From Paractinoplanes aksuensis (GTDB taxonomy: Bacteria; Actinomycetota; Actinomycetes; Mycobacteriales; Micromonosporaceae), in assembly GCF_024137025.1 (NCBI RefSeq), contig NZ_JAMYJR010000007.1:62001-126000 (forward strand): 64,000 nt of DNA, given 5' to 3'. Each line of letters begins with the position of its first letter. The first letter of the stretch is position 1. Below are positions 16,455 through 24,330 of the stretch, one piece after another. Both the position numbers and the translations under genes were made by a program. Under the pieces are notes generated by a model. The model saw only the letters and a program-made list of their open reading frames with translations, made no database searches and was not told the DNA's origin.

Positions 16455-19313
16455 TTACTTGATGACGGGACGGACGATGTCCGACCAGCCACCGTTGATG
16501 CCCCAGTCCTCGGCACCGTCAACCCAGGCGCGGAGCGCCACGGTGCCCGAGGGCACAACCGTCGTGGCGGTGTACGCACCGTTGACATTGGCCTTGCTCA
16601 CCAGGATGTTGGTCCAGGTGTTGGGACCGGTCCAGCGCTGAACGACGACCTTGCGGCCGGACGCATTCGGGTTGGTCTTGACGACGACCGAGACGCGGCC
16701 CTTCGAGGGCGAGGTGGCGGTGAGCGAAGCCCACTGGTTCACCCAGACCGTCTTCTCGACCGAGTTGACCTCCTGGGACTGCGTGACGAACCGCATGCCC
16801 TGGCTGATCGACCGCGAGAAGGAGTACATGCCCATCGCACTGGCCTTGGTGTTCGCGATCCACTTCAGCTCGCCACCGGAGACCGGGGCGCCCCACAGCT
16901 CGACCGCAGCGTTGGCCGCGACCTTACCGGTGATCGAGACCGGGCCCGTGCCGTTGACCGACATCGGAGCGTTGATCGTGGGCTTCGGGGCCTCACCGGG
17001 CTCGCCCGGCTCGGAACCGTCGTTGGCGGCGATCGTGATGACGCCGTCGGTCACGGTACCCACGTTGCCCAGGCCCACGCCGGTGCCGAGGATCGTCTCG
17101 GCCGGCTCAGGCAGCTTGTCGGCGTTGATCCAGATGCTCTGGACCGGCATGACCGTACCTGGGACGGTGCCCGCGGGGATGGTGATGACCTTGGCACCCG
17201 GGTTCTCGAAGTCGGCGGCGTCGGCCGCGCGGCTGCCCTTGACCGAGGCGCCGGCGAAGGAGACGGTCAGCGTGGTGCTGGTCGAGGAGCTGCCGGTCAC
17301 CGTGCCGGTGACCTCAACCTTCTCGCCCTCCTTGGCCATGACGCTGTTGATCTCCAGGTCCGGCGCACCGTCGTCGTTGAGCAGCGTCACCGTGGCCGGG
17401 TCGGCCGCCGGCGCGGTCAGCCAGTCGGCGCCGGCCGTGGTCGCGCCCGGCGTAGCGGTCAGGTCGACCGTCTCGTCGGCCTCGTACATGTGATCGCCGT
17501 TGACGAGCACAACCGCGTAGCCGTTGCTCATCTCGGGAGCGATCGTCACCGAGGTGTTGAGCAGGTTGTAGTCGTTGTCGCCGATCGTCGTGCCGATCGT
17601 GCTCTTCGCCGTGCCCGTGCCGGCGTCGGCGACCGCGAAGGTGATCGGGTGGTCGCTCGAGCCGGTGAGCTTGATCGGCGCGAGCACGGCGCTCGCGTCC
17701 GTACCCTCCTTGACCTTCACGTCGTCGAAGGTCGCGGTCGGCATGGCGTCGTCGTCGGCGATGGTGATCACCGCCGTCGCACTGTTGCCGAGGCTGGCCG
17801 TCACATCACCCACGACAGCGGACGGGACGATCTGGAACTTCTCGCCCTCGCCGGCCGCGTTGGTGCGCGGAACCGGGCCCTCGTCGATCGTGTCGCCGAT
17901 GATGTCGACGGTGACGGTCTTGGTGGTCGTGCCCGGCTCGAAGCTGAGCCGACCGTTGGCGGCAACGTAGTCCTTGCCCGCCACGGCGTCGCCGTAGGTC
18001 GCACCGGTGGGGTTGGTCTTCCAGTCCACCTGGACGGTCTTGCCGGACTTGGCGCTCAGCGTCGCGGTGAACGTGTGCGTCTTCTTGCCCGAGTTGCCCT
18101 CGACGACGGAGGTCGGCGTGAACGTTACGGTCGGCGCGTTGTCACTGTCGGTAATCGTGCTGGTCACCTTGGTGACGGCCCCGAGAACGGCGTTCGTCGG
18201 ACTGGCCAGCTCGATCGTGTAGTCCTCGTCGAGCTCGTCGGTCTGGTCGGCGATCGTCGGAATAGTGATCGCCGCCGTCGTCGAGCCGGCCGGGATGGTC
18301 ACGGTGCGGTTGGCCGGGTAGGTGAAATCGTCACCCGGGGTGGCCTTCCAGTGGCCCGAGACCGGGACGGTCTCGACCGCGTTCCACTGCACGGTGATCG
18401 GCAGCTCCGACACGGTGTCGGTGGTGACCGTGAAGGTGGCGTTCTGCCCCTCGGTCGTGGCGCCGCCGCTCGACAGGGTCAGCTTCGGCGTGCTCTGCGC
18501 GTCGGTGATGTTCACCGTCGTCGTGGCGGCCGTCGGCGACACGTTGGTCGCCGTGCCGCTGACCGTGAACGACTCCGTGTCGAGCTGGTCCTTCTTGTTG
18601 TCGTTGGTGATCAGGATCTCGGCCGTGCCGGTCAGCGAGCCCGCGGCGATCGTGACCGTCTGGTTGGTCAGAGCGGTGTAGTCGGCGCCCGCGATCGCGG
18701 TGCCGTTCGCCGTGTTCAGCGTGACGACCGAGTCGAGACCCGAGATGGCGCTGAGCTTCGCGGTGACCGTGGCTTTGGCGTTGACCGCCTCGACAACCGG
18801 GTTCGGCGCGGCGGTCAGCGTGTATGACGGCGCCGTGTCGTTGTCGTTGATCGTCGCCGTGGCCTCGGTCCAGTCCGTACCGTTGGCGTTCGTAGCCCGG
18901 AGCACGAACGTCTCGTTGGCCTCGTACAGCGAGTCATCTGTGGTCGCGATGGTGATCGTCTGCGGGGCCGTAGTGCTGAACACAGCAGTCTGCTGCTGCA
19001 CTGTGAGCGCGGTGTAGTCGGTGCCGGCGACGGCACCATTGGGACTGCCGGCGATCGTCGAGATCGTCCAGGTGCCCGGAACGGTCGGGGTCAACGTGAA
19101 AGTGACGTTCGCCCCTTCGGCCGCCGCAGCAGAAGCGCTGACAGCCATGGTGGCATCTGGAGCAGCGGAGGCCGGCGACGCCACGTAGGCGACCGGCACG
19201 AGGCCGATGGCGCCCGCGACGGCGGTCGCCAGGACCGTCCGCGCGGACTTGGAGCCACGCAGGGCGAACGGAACCGAGCCGCTCGAGTCTGCATGGGCTT
19301 TGGGATAGCGCAT
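16455..19313 (-). CDS. Large secreted Calx-beta repeat protein under riboswitch control
   Basis: A 952-residue exported protein. Residues 1 to about 51 form a long Sec signal (hydrophobic stretch TVLATAVAGAIGLVPVAYV, cleavage near ASAA). Six consecutive Calx-beta domains follow (about 52-770), each with an EG start (for example TTEGQNATF), a central GxDYTALT/GDDF strand, an E/DE acidic corner (YEANETF, DELDEDY) and a closing TI.DND linker. The acidic loops should bind calcium. The C-terminal part (about 770-952) holds an Ig-like segment and a beta domain ending VRPVIK; no LPXTG or membrane anchor. An adhesin, matrix or surface-layer role is inferred. Start 19313 is set by AAGGAG at 19324-19329, directly after the riboswitch. 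Confidence 0.9.
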   Translation of the reverse strand: MRYPKAHADSSGSVPFALRGSKSARTVLATAVAGAIGLVPVAYVASPASAAPDATMAVSASAAAAEGANVTFTLTPTVPGTWTISTIAGSPNGAVAGTDYTALTVQQQTAVFSTTAPQTITIATTDDSLYEANETFVLRATNANGTDWTEATATINDNDTAPSYTLTAAPNPVVEAVNAKATVTAKLSAISGLDSVVTLNTANGTAIAGADYTALTNQTVTIAAGSLTGTAEILITNDNKKDQLDTESFTVSGTATNVSPTAATTTVNITDAQSTPKLTLSSGGATTEGQNATFTVTTDTVSELPITVQWNAVETVPVSGHWKATPGDDFTYPANRTVTIPAGSTTAAITIPTIADQTDELDEDYTIELASPTNAVLGAVTKVTSTITDSDNAPTVTFTPTSVVEGNSGKKTHTFTATLSAKSGKTVQVDWKTNPTGATYGDAVAGKDYVAANGRLSFEPGTTTKTVTVDIIGDTIDEGPVPRTNAAGEGEKFQIVPSAVVGDVTASLGNSATAVITIADDDAMPTATFDDVKVKEGTDASAVLAPIKLTGSSDHPITFAVADAGTGTAKSTIGTTIGDNDYNLLNTSVTIAPEMSNGYAVVLVNGDHMYEADETVDLTATPGATTAGADWLTAPAADPATVTLLNDDGAPDLEINSVMAKEGEKVEVTGTVTGSSSTSTTLTVSFAGASVKGSRAADAADFENPGAKVITIPAGTVPGTVMPVQSIWINADKLPEPAETILGTGVGLGNVGTVTDGVITIAANDGSEPGEPGEAPKPTINAPMSVNGTGPVSITGKVAANAAVELWGAPVSGGELKWIANTKASAMGMYSFSRSISQGMRFVTQSQEVNSVEKTVWVNQWASLTATSPSKGRVSVVVKTNPNASGRKVVVQRWTGPNTWTNILVSKANVNGAYTATTVVPSGTVALRAWVDGAEDWGINGGWSDIVRPVIK

Positions 19314-19329
19314 GTCTTTCGTTCTCCTT

Positions 19330-19412
19330 CGGCGGCTGGGCTGCCTCCGTCGGGAGGCCCCTGGCTTTGCGTCTCCGCCTCGCGGCGGGTTTGCCTGTTC
19401 GGGTACCGCACC
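19330..19412 (-). promoter_or_regulatory. Class-I cyclic di-GMP riboswitch (GEMM-I)
   Basis: On the minus strand the leader contains the diagnostic GEMM-I blocks in order and spacing. GGCAAACC is at 19395-19388. A 5-bp helix CCGCC/GGCGG follows, capped by a GCGA GNRA tetraloop. GACGCAAAGCC is at 19373-19363. Next come GGCCUCC, a short loop and GGAGGCAGCC, matching the GGNCU...AGGYAGCC arm. A closing P1 can form between GCGGU (19409-19405) and GCCGC (19336-19332). P1 ends 2 nt before the ribosome site AAGGAG, which suggests translational control; no terminator helix is seen. The base corresponding to G20, which contacts ligand, appears to be G, as expected for c-di-GMP rather than cGAMP variants. 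Confidence 0.85.
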
Positions 19413-19708
19413 GATGGGCGGGGCTCTAAAAGCCGGTTCGGACCGGCCCGAGCAGCGAAAACCGAGAAAGATCCGGCTTATCGCCTTCCGTAATCTAACC
19501 GGCACATCACCGCGTTAGCGGCGGAACGCTTTTTTCGGCTCAAATCGGCCTTACCGCTCAAGGCCACCCGAGCGAGCGACCACCGGAGACTGCATCCAGC
19601 GCCAGAAGAGTGACCACGAGGCGCGTTGATCGTGTAGGGGTTACTCCACCCAAACCCCCACCCACCCGGGGCGGGACGACCCTACGATTTTTTGCGCCCT
19701 TATGGCGG

Positions 19709-19743
19709 TTATCCACAGGCCGGCAGCGGGTGCCTTGTCCACA
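19709..19743 (+). promoter_or_regulatory. Two direct DnaA boxes
   Basis: TTATCCACA (19709-19717) and TTGTCCACA (19735-19743), both perfect actinobacterial/E. coli-type DnaA boxes, same strand, 26 bp apart. A one-mismatch box TTATCCACT lies at 21017-21025. No oriC genes (dnaA, dnaN, rpmH) are nearby, so this is not the origin. Confidence 0.6.
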
Positions 19744-19789
19744 GGCAGTCCCCTCGCCCACGCCCGACGCCGCCGCGGCACCGGGCAGG

Positions 19790-20980
19790 CTAAGGCTGGG
19801 CGGTACGGCGACGGCGGAGAGCCGCCCTCAGCAGCCACGGAGACAGGCCCACCGCCAGGAAGAACGTCAGCAGGGGCAGCTGCCACCAGATCGACAGGAC
19901 TCGGGGCGGCGGTGGAACCGGCGTGGCCACCCACGGGTGGGCGGATTTCGACCAGGCCAGGAAGGCGTCGCCGATGGGGGCCGCGCCGAACGCGTACCTC
20001 TTGCTCCACGGGGTGTGGACGGGCAGGCCGGCCACCTCGCCGAAGCGGGCCAGCCCGTCGGCCAGGGACTCGTCGCCGTGGACGTTGGCTGCCCCGATGG
20101 TTACCACCGTGGCCGACAGGCTGACGCCCAGTACCAGCGGGCCCGAGTCGACGTTTGACGGGCCGGAAACGCCGACCGGGTATTCGCGGACGGTCGGGCC
20201 CAGGCCGAGCGGGGCGGCCAGGAACCACGTACGGAAGCGGGTGTACTGCTGGCGGGCGAAGTCGGGGTCGATCTCGGGCAGGAACCGGTTGATGATGCTC
20301 TGCGAGGTGCCCTGCGCGCCCGAGGTCGGCTCGCCGGTTTCGACGTCGGCCGTGTGCGGCATCAGCTGGGTCGCCGGGTCGAGCCGGGCCTGCACGTTGG
20401 CCAGCCAGCGGATCACCGTGACGTCGTACGCGGGGGTGCGCAGTTTGTCGTGCAGCCGCAGCGAGGCGATCGCCACCGTGGAGTCGACCGGCCAGGCCTG
20501 CCCGGGGTACGAGGCCAGGAACGGCGTCGCCGACGCGTCGAAGGCGGCGGCGATCGCGGCCGAGTCCTCGTCGAAGGCTCGCACCTGGGCCGTGTCGCGG
20601 GCAGCCTCGGGCACGCGGGACAGGATGCCACCGCGCAGCCAGTTGACCCAGCCGCGATAGAAGACGCCGTTGGGCAGGGGCATCTCGCCCGTGAACGGCG
20701 CCCGCCCGGCGTCCGATTCGAGCCGGCTCAGCGCCCACCGCGCGTCGTCGAGGCGGCCCGCATCGACCGAGGCGAGACCGTACAGCGCGTACGAGAAGAA
20801 GTAGCCCTCGGGGAAGAGCTGTTGCGCGTCCTCGGCCGACCCGGATTCGAGCTCGGCCCGCAGAAAGGCCAATTGCTTCCGTACGCCGTGATCGCCGTCG
20901 GCCGGGGCCGTGAGCCGGACCACGGCGAGAGCGGCGGCGGCACTCACCAGCACCGCCAGGATCAGCCGCAGCACTCTCAC
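19790..20980 (-). CDS. Membrane-anchored extracytoplasmic protein of unknown function
   Basis: A 396-residue protein with an N-terminal signal/anchor helix (MRVLRLILAVLVSAAAALAV) and a C-terminal membrane helix (about 365-385) followed by an Arg-rich tail, placing the 330-residue middle outside. The middle is helical with Trp/Gly-rich motifs (GVFYRGWVNWLRGG, then WLANVQARLDP, and VDSGPLVLGVSLSATVVTIGAA), reminiscent of alpha/alpha-toroid enzymes, but I do not recognise a family and assign no function. It is transcribed alone, between the DnaA-box region and the redox module. Confidence 0.65.
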   Translation of the reverse strand: MRVLRLILAVLVSAAAALAVVRLTAPADGDHGVRKQLAFLRAELESGSAEDAQQLFPEGYFFSYALYGLASVDAGRLDDARWALSRLESDAGRAPFTGEMPLPNGVFYRGWVNWLRGGILSRVPEAARDTAQVRAFDEDSAAIAAAFDASATPFLASYPGQAWPVDSTVAIASLRLHDKLRTPAYDVTVIRWLANVQARLDPATQLMPHTADVETGEPTSGAQGTSQSIINRFLPEIDPDFARQQYTRFRTWFLAAPLGLGPTVREYPVGVSGPSNVDSGPLVLGVSLSATVVTIGAANVHGDESLADGLARFGEVAGLPVHTPWSKRYAFGAAPIGDAFLAWSKSAHPWVATPVPPPPRVLSIWWQLPLLTFFLAVGLSPWLLRAALRRRRTAQP

Positions 20981-21079
20981 CGGACGAAGCTTAGACAGCG
21001 ACGCAAACGGGGAGTTTTATCCACTTACGTGTCGCGCTGATCATCGGTGGCGGCGTGACCGACCAGACCGGTCTGTTCT

Positions 21080-21307
21080 TCACGATGAACCGGGCGCTCG
21101 GCCTGCGCTGACCCGGGTCAGCTTCAAGGCCAGGGCCGGGCACCGGTCCACGGCCTGACGTGCCGCCGGCTCCAACGCCGGTGGCACGCTCATCTCCCCG
21201 CGTGGCGCCGGGTAGCCCCACTCGTCCTCGACCAGCAGTTCGGGCAGCAGTTCGGCGCAGAGCCCCCGCCCGTCACAAGCCGTCCAGTCGACATGCAGCC
21301 GGTTCAT
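21080..21307 (-). CDS. Single-cluster [3Fe-4S] ferredoxin
   Basis: A 75-residue ferredoxin of the small actinomycete type. Cysteines fall at 11, 17 and in the late CP motif (CDGRGLC ... DRCPAL), the C-x5-C...CP pattern that holds a [3Fe-4S] cluster. ATG 21307 overlaps the stop of the NuoF-like gene (ATGA), so it is co-translated as last gene of the redox operon. Likely electron carrier between the NuoF-like flavoprotein and another acceptor; no cytochrome P450 is adjacent. Confidence 0.88.
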   Translation of the reverse strand: MNRLHVDWTACDGRGLCAELLPELLVEDEWGYPAPRGEMSVPPALEPAARQAVDRCPALALKLTRVSAGRAPGSS

Positions 21308-22527
21308 CGCTGTCCCTCCTCGGCCAGGCAGCGACCCGCCAGGTGGGCGGCGACGTCCGCCTCGAAAGCGCGCAGGGCGCTGAGGACGAGCCGGGCGGTG
21401 CCGTCGGGATGGCGGCAGGCGCCCCGGCCGGTGACCAGCCGGGCCAGCCGGTCGACCTCGGCCGGCAGTCCGGGACGGGCGCGGCGGTGGGCCAGATCGC
21501 TGAGCGTGCTCGCGAGCCGGGGCAGGCCGTTGACGCAGGGCCCGCACTGACCGGCGACCTGATCGGCCAGACAGCCCGCGATCCGGGCCGTCTCCAGCAG
21601 ACCGCACGCGGTCCGCGGCAGCGCGACGATCACACCGGCGCCCGGGCTTATCCCGTACGGGGTGAGAGCGGCCCGGCTCACCGGGAGCGCGGCGTCAGCC
21701 GGCACCCAGCCGCCGTGATACCCGCCCACGAGCACGGACCTCAGGGGCGCGGTGGCACCACCGGCGGCCGCGACGAGATCGCCCAGCGCCACGCCGTATC
21801 CGGCCTCGACCACGCCCGGTGCGGCGACAGCCCCGCTGACCGTGGCCAGGAAGGTCCCGGGCTCGTCGGGTGTGCCCGCCGCGCGGAACCACCCCGGCCC
21901 GTAGCGGGCGATCATCGCGAGGTGGGCCAGGGTCTCGACGTTCTGCACCAGCATGGGGGCGCCGCCCGGCCCGGACTCGGTGATCCGCACCAGCTTGTCG
22001 GCGGGGACCGCGGCTCGGCCGGCCACGGCGGCCGCGGCCGCCGACTCCTCCCCCGCCACGAACGCGTCCGGCGCCGCGACCAGCCGCACCGGCACCCGGT
22101 CCAGACCCGCCCCGCGCCGGGCGTCTATCAACTCCCGCAGCGCCCGGTGCGCACCAAGGGGTGCATAAAGGACAGCGCTTCGGGTCCCCGACGCCGCGAG
22201 CTGCAGACCGTCCAGAACCAGATTCGGTGCGTACGTCAGCAGGGCCCGATCCTTCCCGCTGGCCGGCTCGCCCTCGGCTCCGTTGCCGATGACGACGGCC
22301 GGCCGACCGGCTGCGGCCACCGCGCTGAGCTTGCGCCACAACGGAAAGCCGGCCCCGCCGCGCCCGGTGAGCCCGGCGTCGCGCGCCATCCCGATCACCT
22401 GGCTGGTGTCGAACGCGGGCAACCGCCCGTGCTGCGCCAGGTGGCTGTCCAGCCGCCCGTCGTTGCTGCCGGCCAGCAGCCGCAACTGCACGCGGCTCCC
22501 CGGCGGCGCCTCCACAGTGCTCGTCAT
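21304..22527 (-). CDS. NuoF-like FMN/FeS NADH dehydrogenase subunit
   Basis: A 407-residue protein of the NuoF/HoxF/SLBB class. The FMN/NADH-binding loop GLTGRGGAGFP (about 52-62), VIGNGAEGEPASGKDR and the SLBB segment are visible. The C-terminal cluster motif is altered: where NuoF has CGxCxPC, this reads AGQCGPC, so the first ligand is Ala; another Cys sits eight residues earlier and one later (GRGACRHP). It lacks the NuoE-like domain. It is encoded between a ferric-reductase-like membrane protein (ATGA overlap) and ferredoxin (ATGA overlap), so it probably passes NADH or ferredoxin electrons to the membrane heme protein. Confidence 0.85.
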   Translation of the reverse strand: MTSTVEAPPGSRVQLRLLAGSNDGRLDSHLAQHGRLPAFDTSQVIGMARDAGLTGRGGAGFPLWRKLSAVAAAGRPAVVIGNGAEGEPASGKDRALLTYAPNLVLDGLQLAASGTRSAVLYAPLGAHRALRELIDARRGAGLDRVPVRLVAAPDAFVAGEESAAAAAVAGRAAVPADKLVRITESGPGGAPMLVQNVETLAHLAMIARYGPGWFRAAGTPDEPGTFLATVSGAVAAPGVVEAGYGVALGDLVAAAGGATAPLRSVLVGGYHGGWVPADAALPVSRAALTPYGISPGAGVIVALPRTACGLLETARIAGCLADQVAGQCGPCVNGLPRLASTLSDLAHRRARPGLPAEVDRLARLVTGRGACRHPDGTARLVLSALRAFEADVAAHLAGRCLAEEGQR

Positions 22528-23294
22528 CGTGCCTCCTCAGGAAGACCGGGCCGCGCCGCCACTTGGGCGGACGCGGTGGGCGTGCGGGCCGGCGCAGTTG
22601 GCGGGGTGGACGTGCGGGCCGGCGCCGTTGACGGGGTGGACGTGCGGGCCGGCGCCGTTGACGGGGTGGACGTGCGGGCCGGCGCCGTTGGTGCGGTGGA
22701 CGTGCGGGCCGGTGGGGATGGGGTGGGGAGCAGGCGTGGGTTGACCCGGCGCAGGGCGCGGTGGGGGAAGCGGCCGAACGTAGGCGTCAGACGCCAGACG
22801 ACGGCGGCCAGAACGGTGGCGGCGCAGACGGCCGAGATCGACCAGAGCCAGACCGTGCCGTTGTCCGAGCCGGTGCCCAGGCCGTGCATCAGGGCGATCG
22901 GCCAGCTCAGATAGGCCAGCCAGTGCACGATGCGCCAGGTGCGCACGCCGAGCCGGTGCCGCAGCAGGCTCGTGACGACGATCGCCACGATCACGTCGAA
23001 GGCCAGCGTGCCCAGGCCCTGCCAGAACGGCCGGTAGTTGCCCACGAACGGCAGCACCAGGTCGAAGACGCGTAGCTGGGCGTACGGGTCGAACAGAAGA
23101 CTGACCATGTGCCCGGCCAGGAACACCACGGCGAGCAGGGCGGCGTTGCGGTGCAGCAGGTTCACGGCGAAGGCCGGTAATCCGAAGGCGGTGCGGCCGC
23201 TGCGGGCGCCGATGCCCAGCGCGACCACCACCGTGAGCAGGATCAGCGAGATCACACCGCTGCCCCGAGCGAAGTACCAGAGCGCGTCATCCAT
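22524..23294 (-). CDS. Ferric-reductase-like membrane heme protein with decapeptide-repeat tail
   Basis: A 256-residue protein with about six membrane helices (residues 8-180) of the ferric reductase transmembrane type. Candidate heme ligands are His in LLHRNAALLAVVFLAGHMVS and LRHRLGVRTWRIVHWLAYL, plus IALMHGLG. The C-terminal 70 residues are a Pro/Thr/Ala tail with a 10-residue repeat (PARTSTPSTA), encoded by a 30-bp tandem repeat. No flavin or NAD domain is fused; the NuoF-like gene that overlaps its stop may provide that role. It is first gene of the three-gene run, behind a palindrome-rich control region. Confidence 0.83.
   Translation of the reverse strand: MDDALWYFARGSGVISLILLTVVVALGIGARSGRTAFGLPAFAVNLLHRNAALLAVVFLAGHMVSLLFDPYAQLRVFDLVLPFVGNYRPFWQGLGTLAFDVIVAIVVTSLLRHRLGVRTWRIVHWLAYLSWPIALMHGLGTGSDNGTVWLWSISAVCAATVLAAVVWRLTPTFGRFPHRALRRVNPRLLPTPSPPARTSTAPTAPARTSTPSTAPARTSTPSTAPARTSTPPTAPARTPTASAQVAARPGLPEEAR
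22561..22710 (-). repeat. 30-bp in-frame tandem repeat, five copies
   Basis: Units end at 22590, 22620, 22650, 22680 and 22710, each closing with GGACGTGCGGGCC or a close variant. Units three and four are nearly identical, indicating recent expansion. They encode the PARTSTPSTA-type tail of the membrane heme protein. Confidence 0.9.
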
Positions 23295-23330
23295 GCCGGC
23301 CCACCGAGGCCGATGTGGACGTATGTACTT

Positions 23331-23380
23331 GACGTGTTGACCGAATCAATATGTACGTCAACACATCAACATGTTGATGA
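23331..23380. promoter_or_regulatory. AT-rich palindromic control region of the redox operon
   Basis: The 99-bp gap before the heme-protein gene is far lower in GC than its surroundings. It carries a perfect 16-bp palindrome CATCAACATGTTGATG (23364-23379), plus further GTTGA (about 23336-23340) and TCAAC (about 23358-23362) elements in opposite orientation. This looks like an operator with several half-sites; the cognate regulator is not identifiable here. Confidence 0.6.
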
Positions 23381-23393
23381 CTCGCCCGCCCCG

Positions 23394-24329
23394 TCATGCC
23401 GGCCACCCGCCCCGGCGCACAACGTTCAGGGCCGGGGTGACCAAGCGGCTCGGAGCGTTTCCGAGCAGCGCCGGCGCCCGCTGACCACGGACTATCGCGG
23501 CCGTGGTCAGGGTGTTGGCGCGCAGGCACGAAGCGGCGGCGACCGAGACGGTACGCCAGACTCGCGAGGCTGAGCGGCCGGTGCGCGGGTCGACGATGTG
23601 GTGCAGCAGCTCACCGGGGCGGCCCCACGTGCGGGACACGGTGCTGGAGGTGGCCAGGGCGGCGCCGCCCGGGAGTCGTACTGTGCAGGAAGGGTCTTCC
23701 GGGCCGTCCTGCACGAGGACCCGCCAGCCGCCGTCGGGGGCCGGGCCCGCAGTGGCGATGTCGCCGCCCAGCGCGACCAGCACGCCGACGCCCAGCTCGC
23801 GGAAAACCCGCGCGGCGGCCCGATCAGCGGCGACCGCCTTGGCCGTGGCGCCCAGATCGAGCAGCACCCCGTCGGGCACGGTCAGCTCACGGCCACGCAG
23901 CCGCACCGACCGCCAGTCGGGCGAGTCGAAGACCCGCACGGAGGGCGAGCCGAACACCCGCACGGCCGGCGCGGCCGGACGACCGGTCAAGGCAGCGAAA
24001 TCGCGGTCGTAGCCGAGGCCGCACATGGCCGCGCCCACGGTCGGGTCGACATCGCCGCTCGTCTCGCGGGCCGCGGTCAGGGCCGCGCCGACCAGCATCG
24101 CCAGCAGCGGGCTGACCACGACCGGCCGCCCGGAGCGACAGGCCACGCTCAGCTCGGAGTCCTCCCGGAACCGGCTGCAGGCCTCGTCGACCGCGGCCAG
24201 CTCGGCCCGGACCAGCGCCGCCGCTTCGCCCGATTTGTCGGCCACGACGGTGACCACCCGAGCGGTCGTTCCCCACACCTCCCATTGGGCGGTGTCGGCC
24301 CCGACCGGCAAGGTCTCGACCAACGGCAT
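23394..24329 (-). CDS. apbE: ApbE family FAD:protein FMN transferase
   Basis: A 311-residue ApbE-type enzyme, which attaches FMN covalently to Thr/Ser of exported flavoproteins using FAD and magnesium. Family landmarks are the early FREDSELS, DVDPTVGAAM, LDLGATAKAVAADRA (usual LDLGGIAKG), ALGGDIATAG and the metal/FAD site HHIVDPRTGRSA. ATG 24329 follows the previous stop by one base. An 8-residue duplication (VRVFGSPS/VRVFDSPD) sits mid-protein. No exported FMN-binding-domain protein with the usual SGAT acceptor is encoded beside it, so its target is unclear. Confidence 0.85.
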   Translation of the reverse strand: MPLVETLPVGADTAQWEVWGTTARVVTVVADKSGEAAALVRAELAAVDEACSRFREDSELSVACRSGRPVVVSPLLAMLVGAALTAARETSGDVDPTVGAAMCGLGYDRDFAALTGRPAAPAVRVFGSPSVRVFDSPDWRSVRLRGRELTVPDGVLLDLGATAKAVAADRAAARVFRELGVGVLVALGGDIATAGPAPDGGWRVLVQDGPEDPSCTVRLPGGAALATSSTVSRTWGRPGELLHHIVDPRTGRSASRVWRTVSVAAASCLRANTLTTAAIVRGQRAPALLGNAPSRLVTPALNVVRRGGWPA

Positions 24330-24330
24330 C

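Larger units (their letters stand above)
19314..19789. other. 476-bp intergenic region: riboswitch leader plus DnaA boxes
   Basis: Gene-free. From the Calx-beta start outward it holds the riboswitch, a short GCCGGT/ACCGGC hairpin at 19432-19447, a small hairpin with a T6 run at 19512-19535 reading rightward (GCGTT/AACGC), and two DnaA boxes at 19709-19743. The promoter of the Calx-beta gene must lie above 19412, but I cannot place it with confidence. Confidence 0.6.

Noticed and set aside
19512..19535. Rho-independent terminator reading rightward
   Set aside because: Five-bp stem with T6 is present, but no rightward gene ends here; kept only as a remark in the intergenic entry.
19430..19620. 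FliA/WhiG-type promoter for the Calx-beta gene (GCCGAAAA and GGCGATAA present on the minus strand)
   Set aside because: No matching -35 element at the required spacing for either.
19709..19743. Chromosomal replication origin
   Set aside because: Only two strong DnaA boxes, no AT-rich unwinding region and no dnaA/dnaN neighbourhood.
19558..19761. Small minus-strand protein between the Calx-beta and membrane-protein genes
   Set aside because: No ribosome site or leaderless box, and it covers the DnaA boxes; composition not protein-like.
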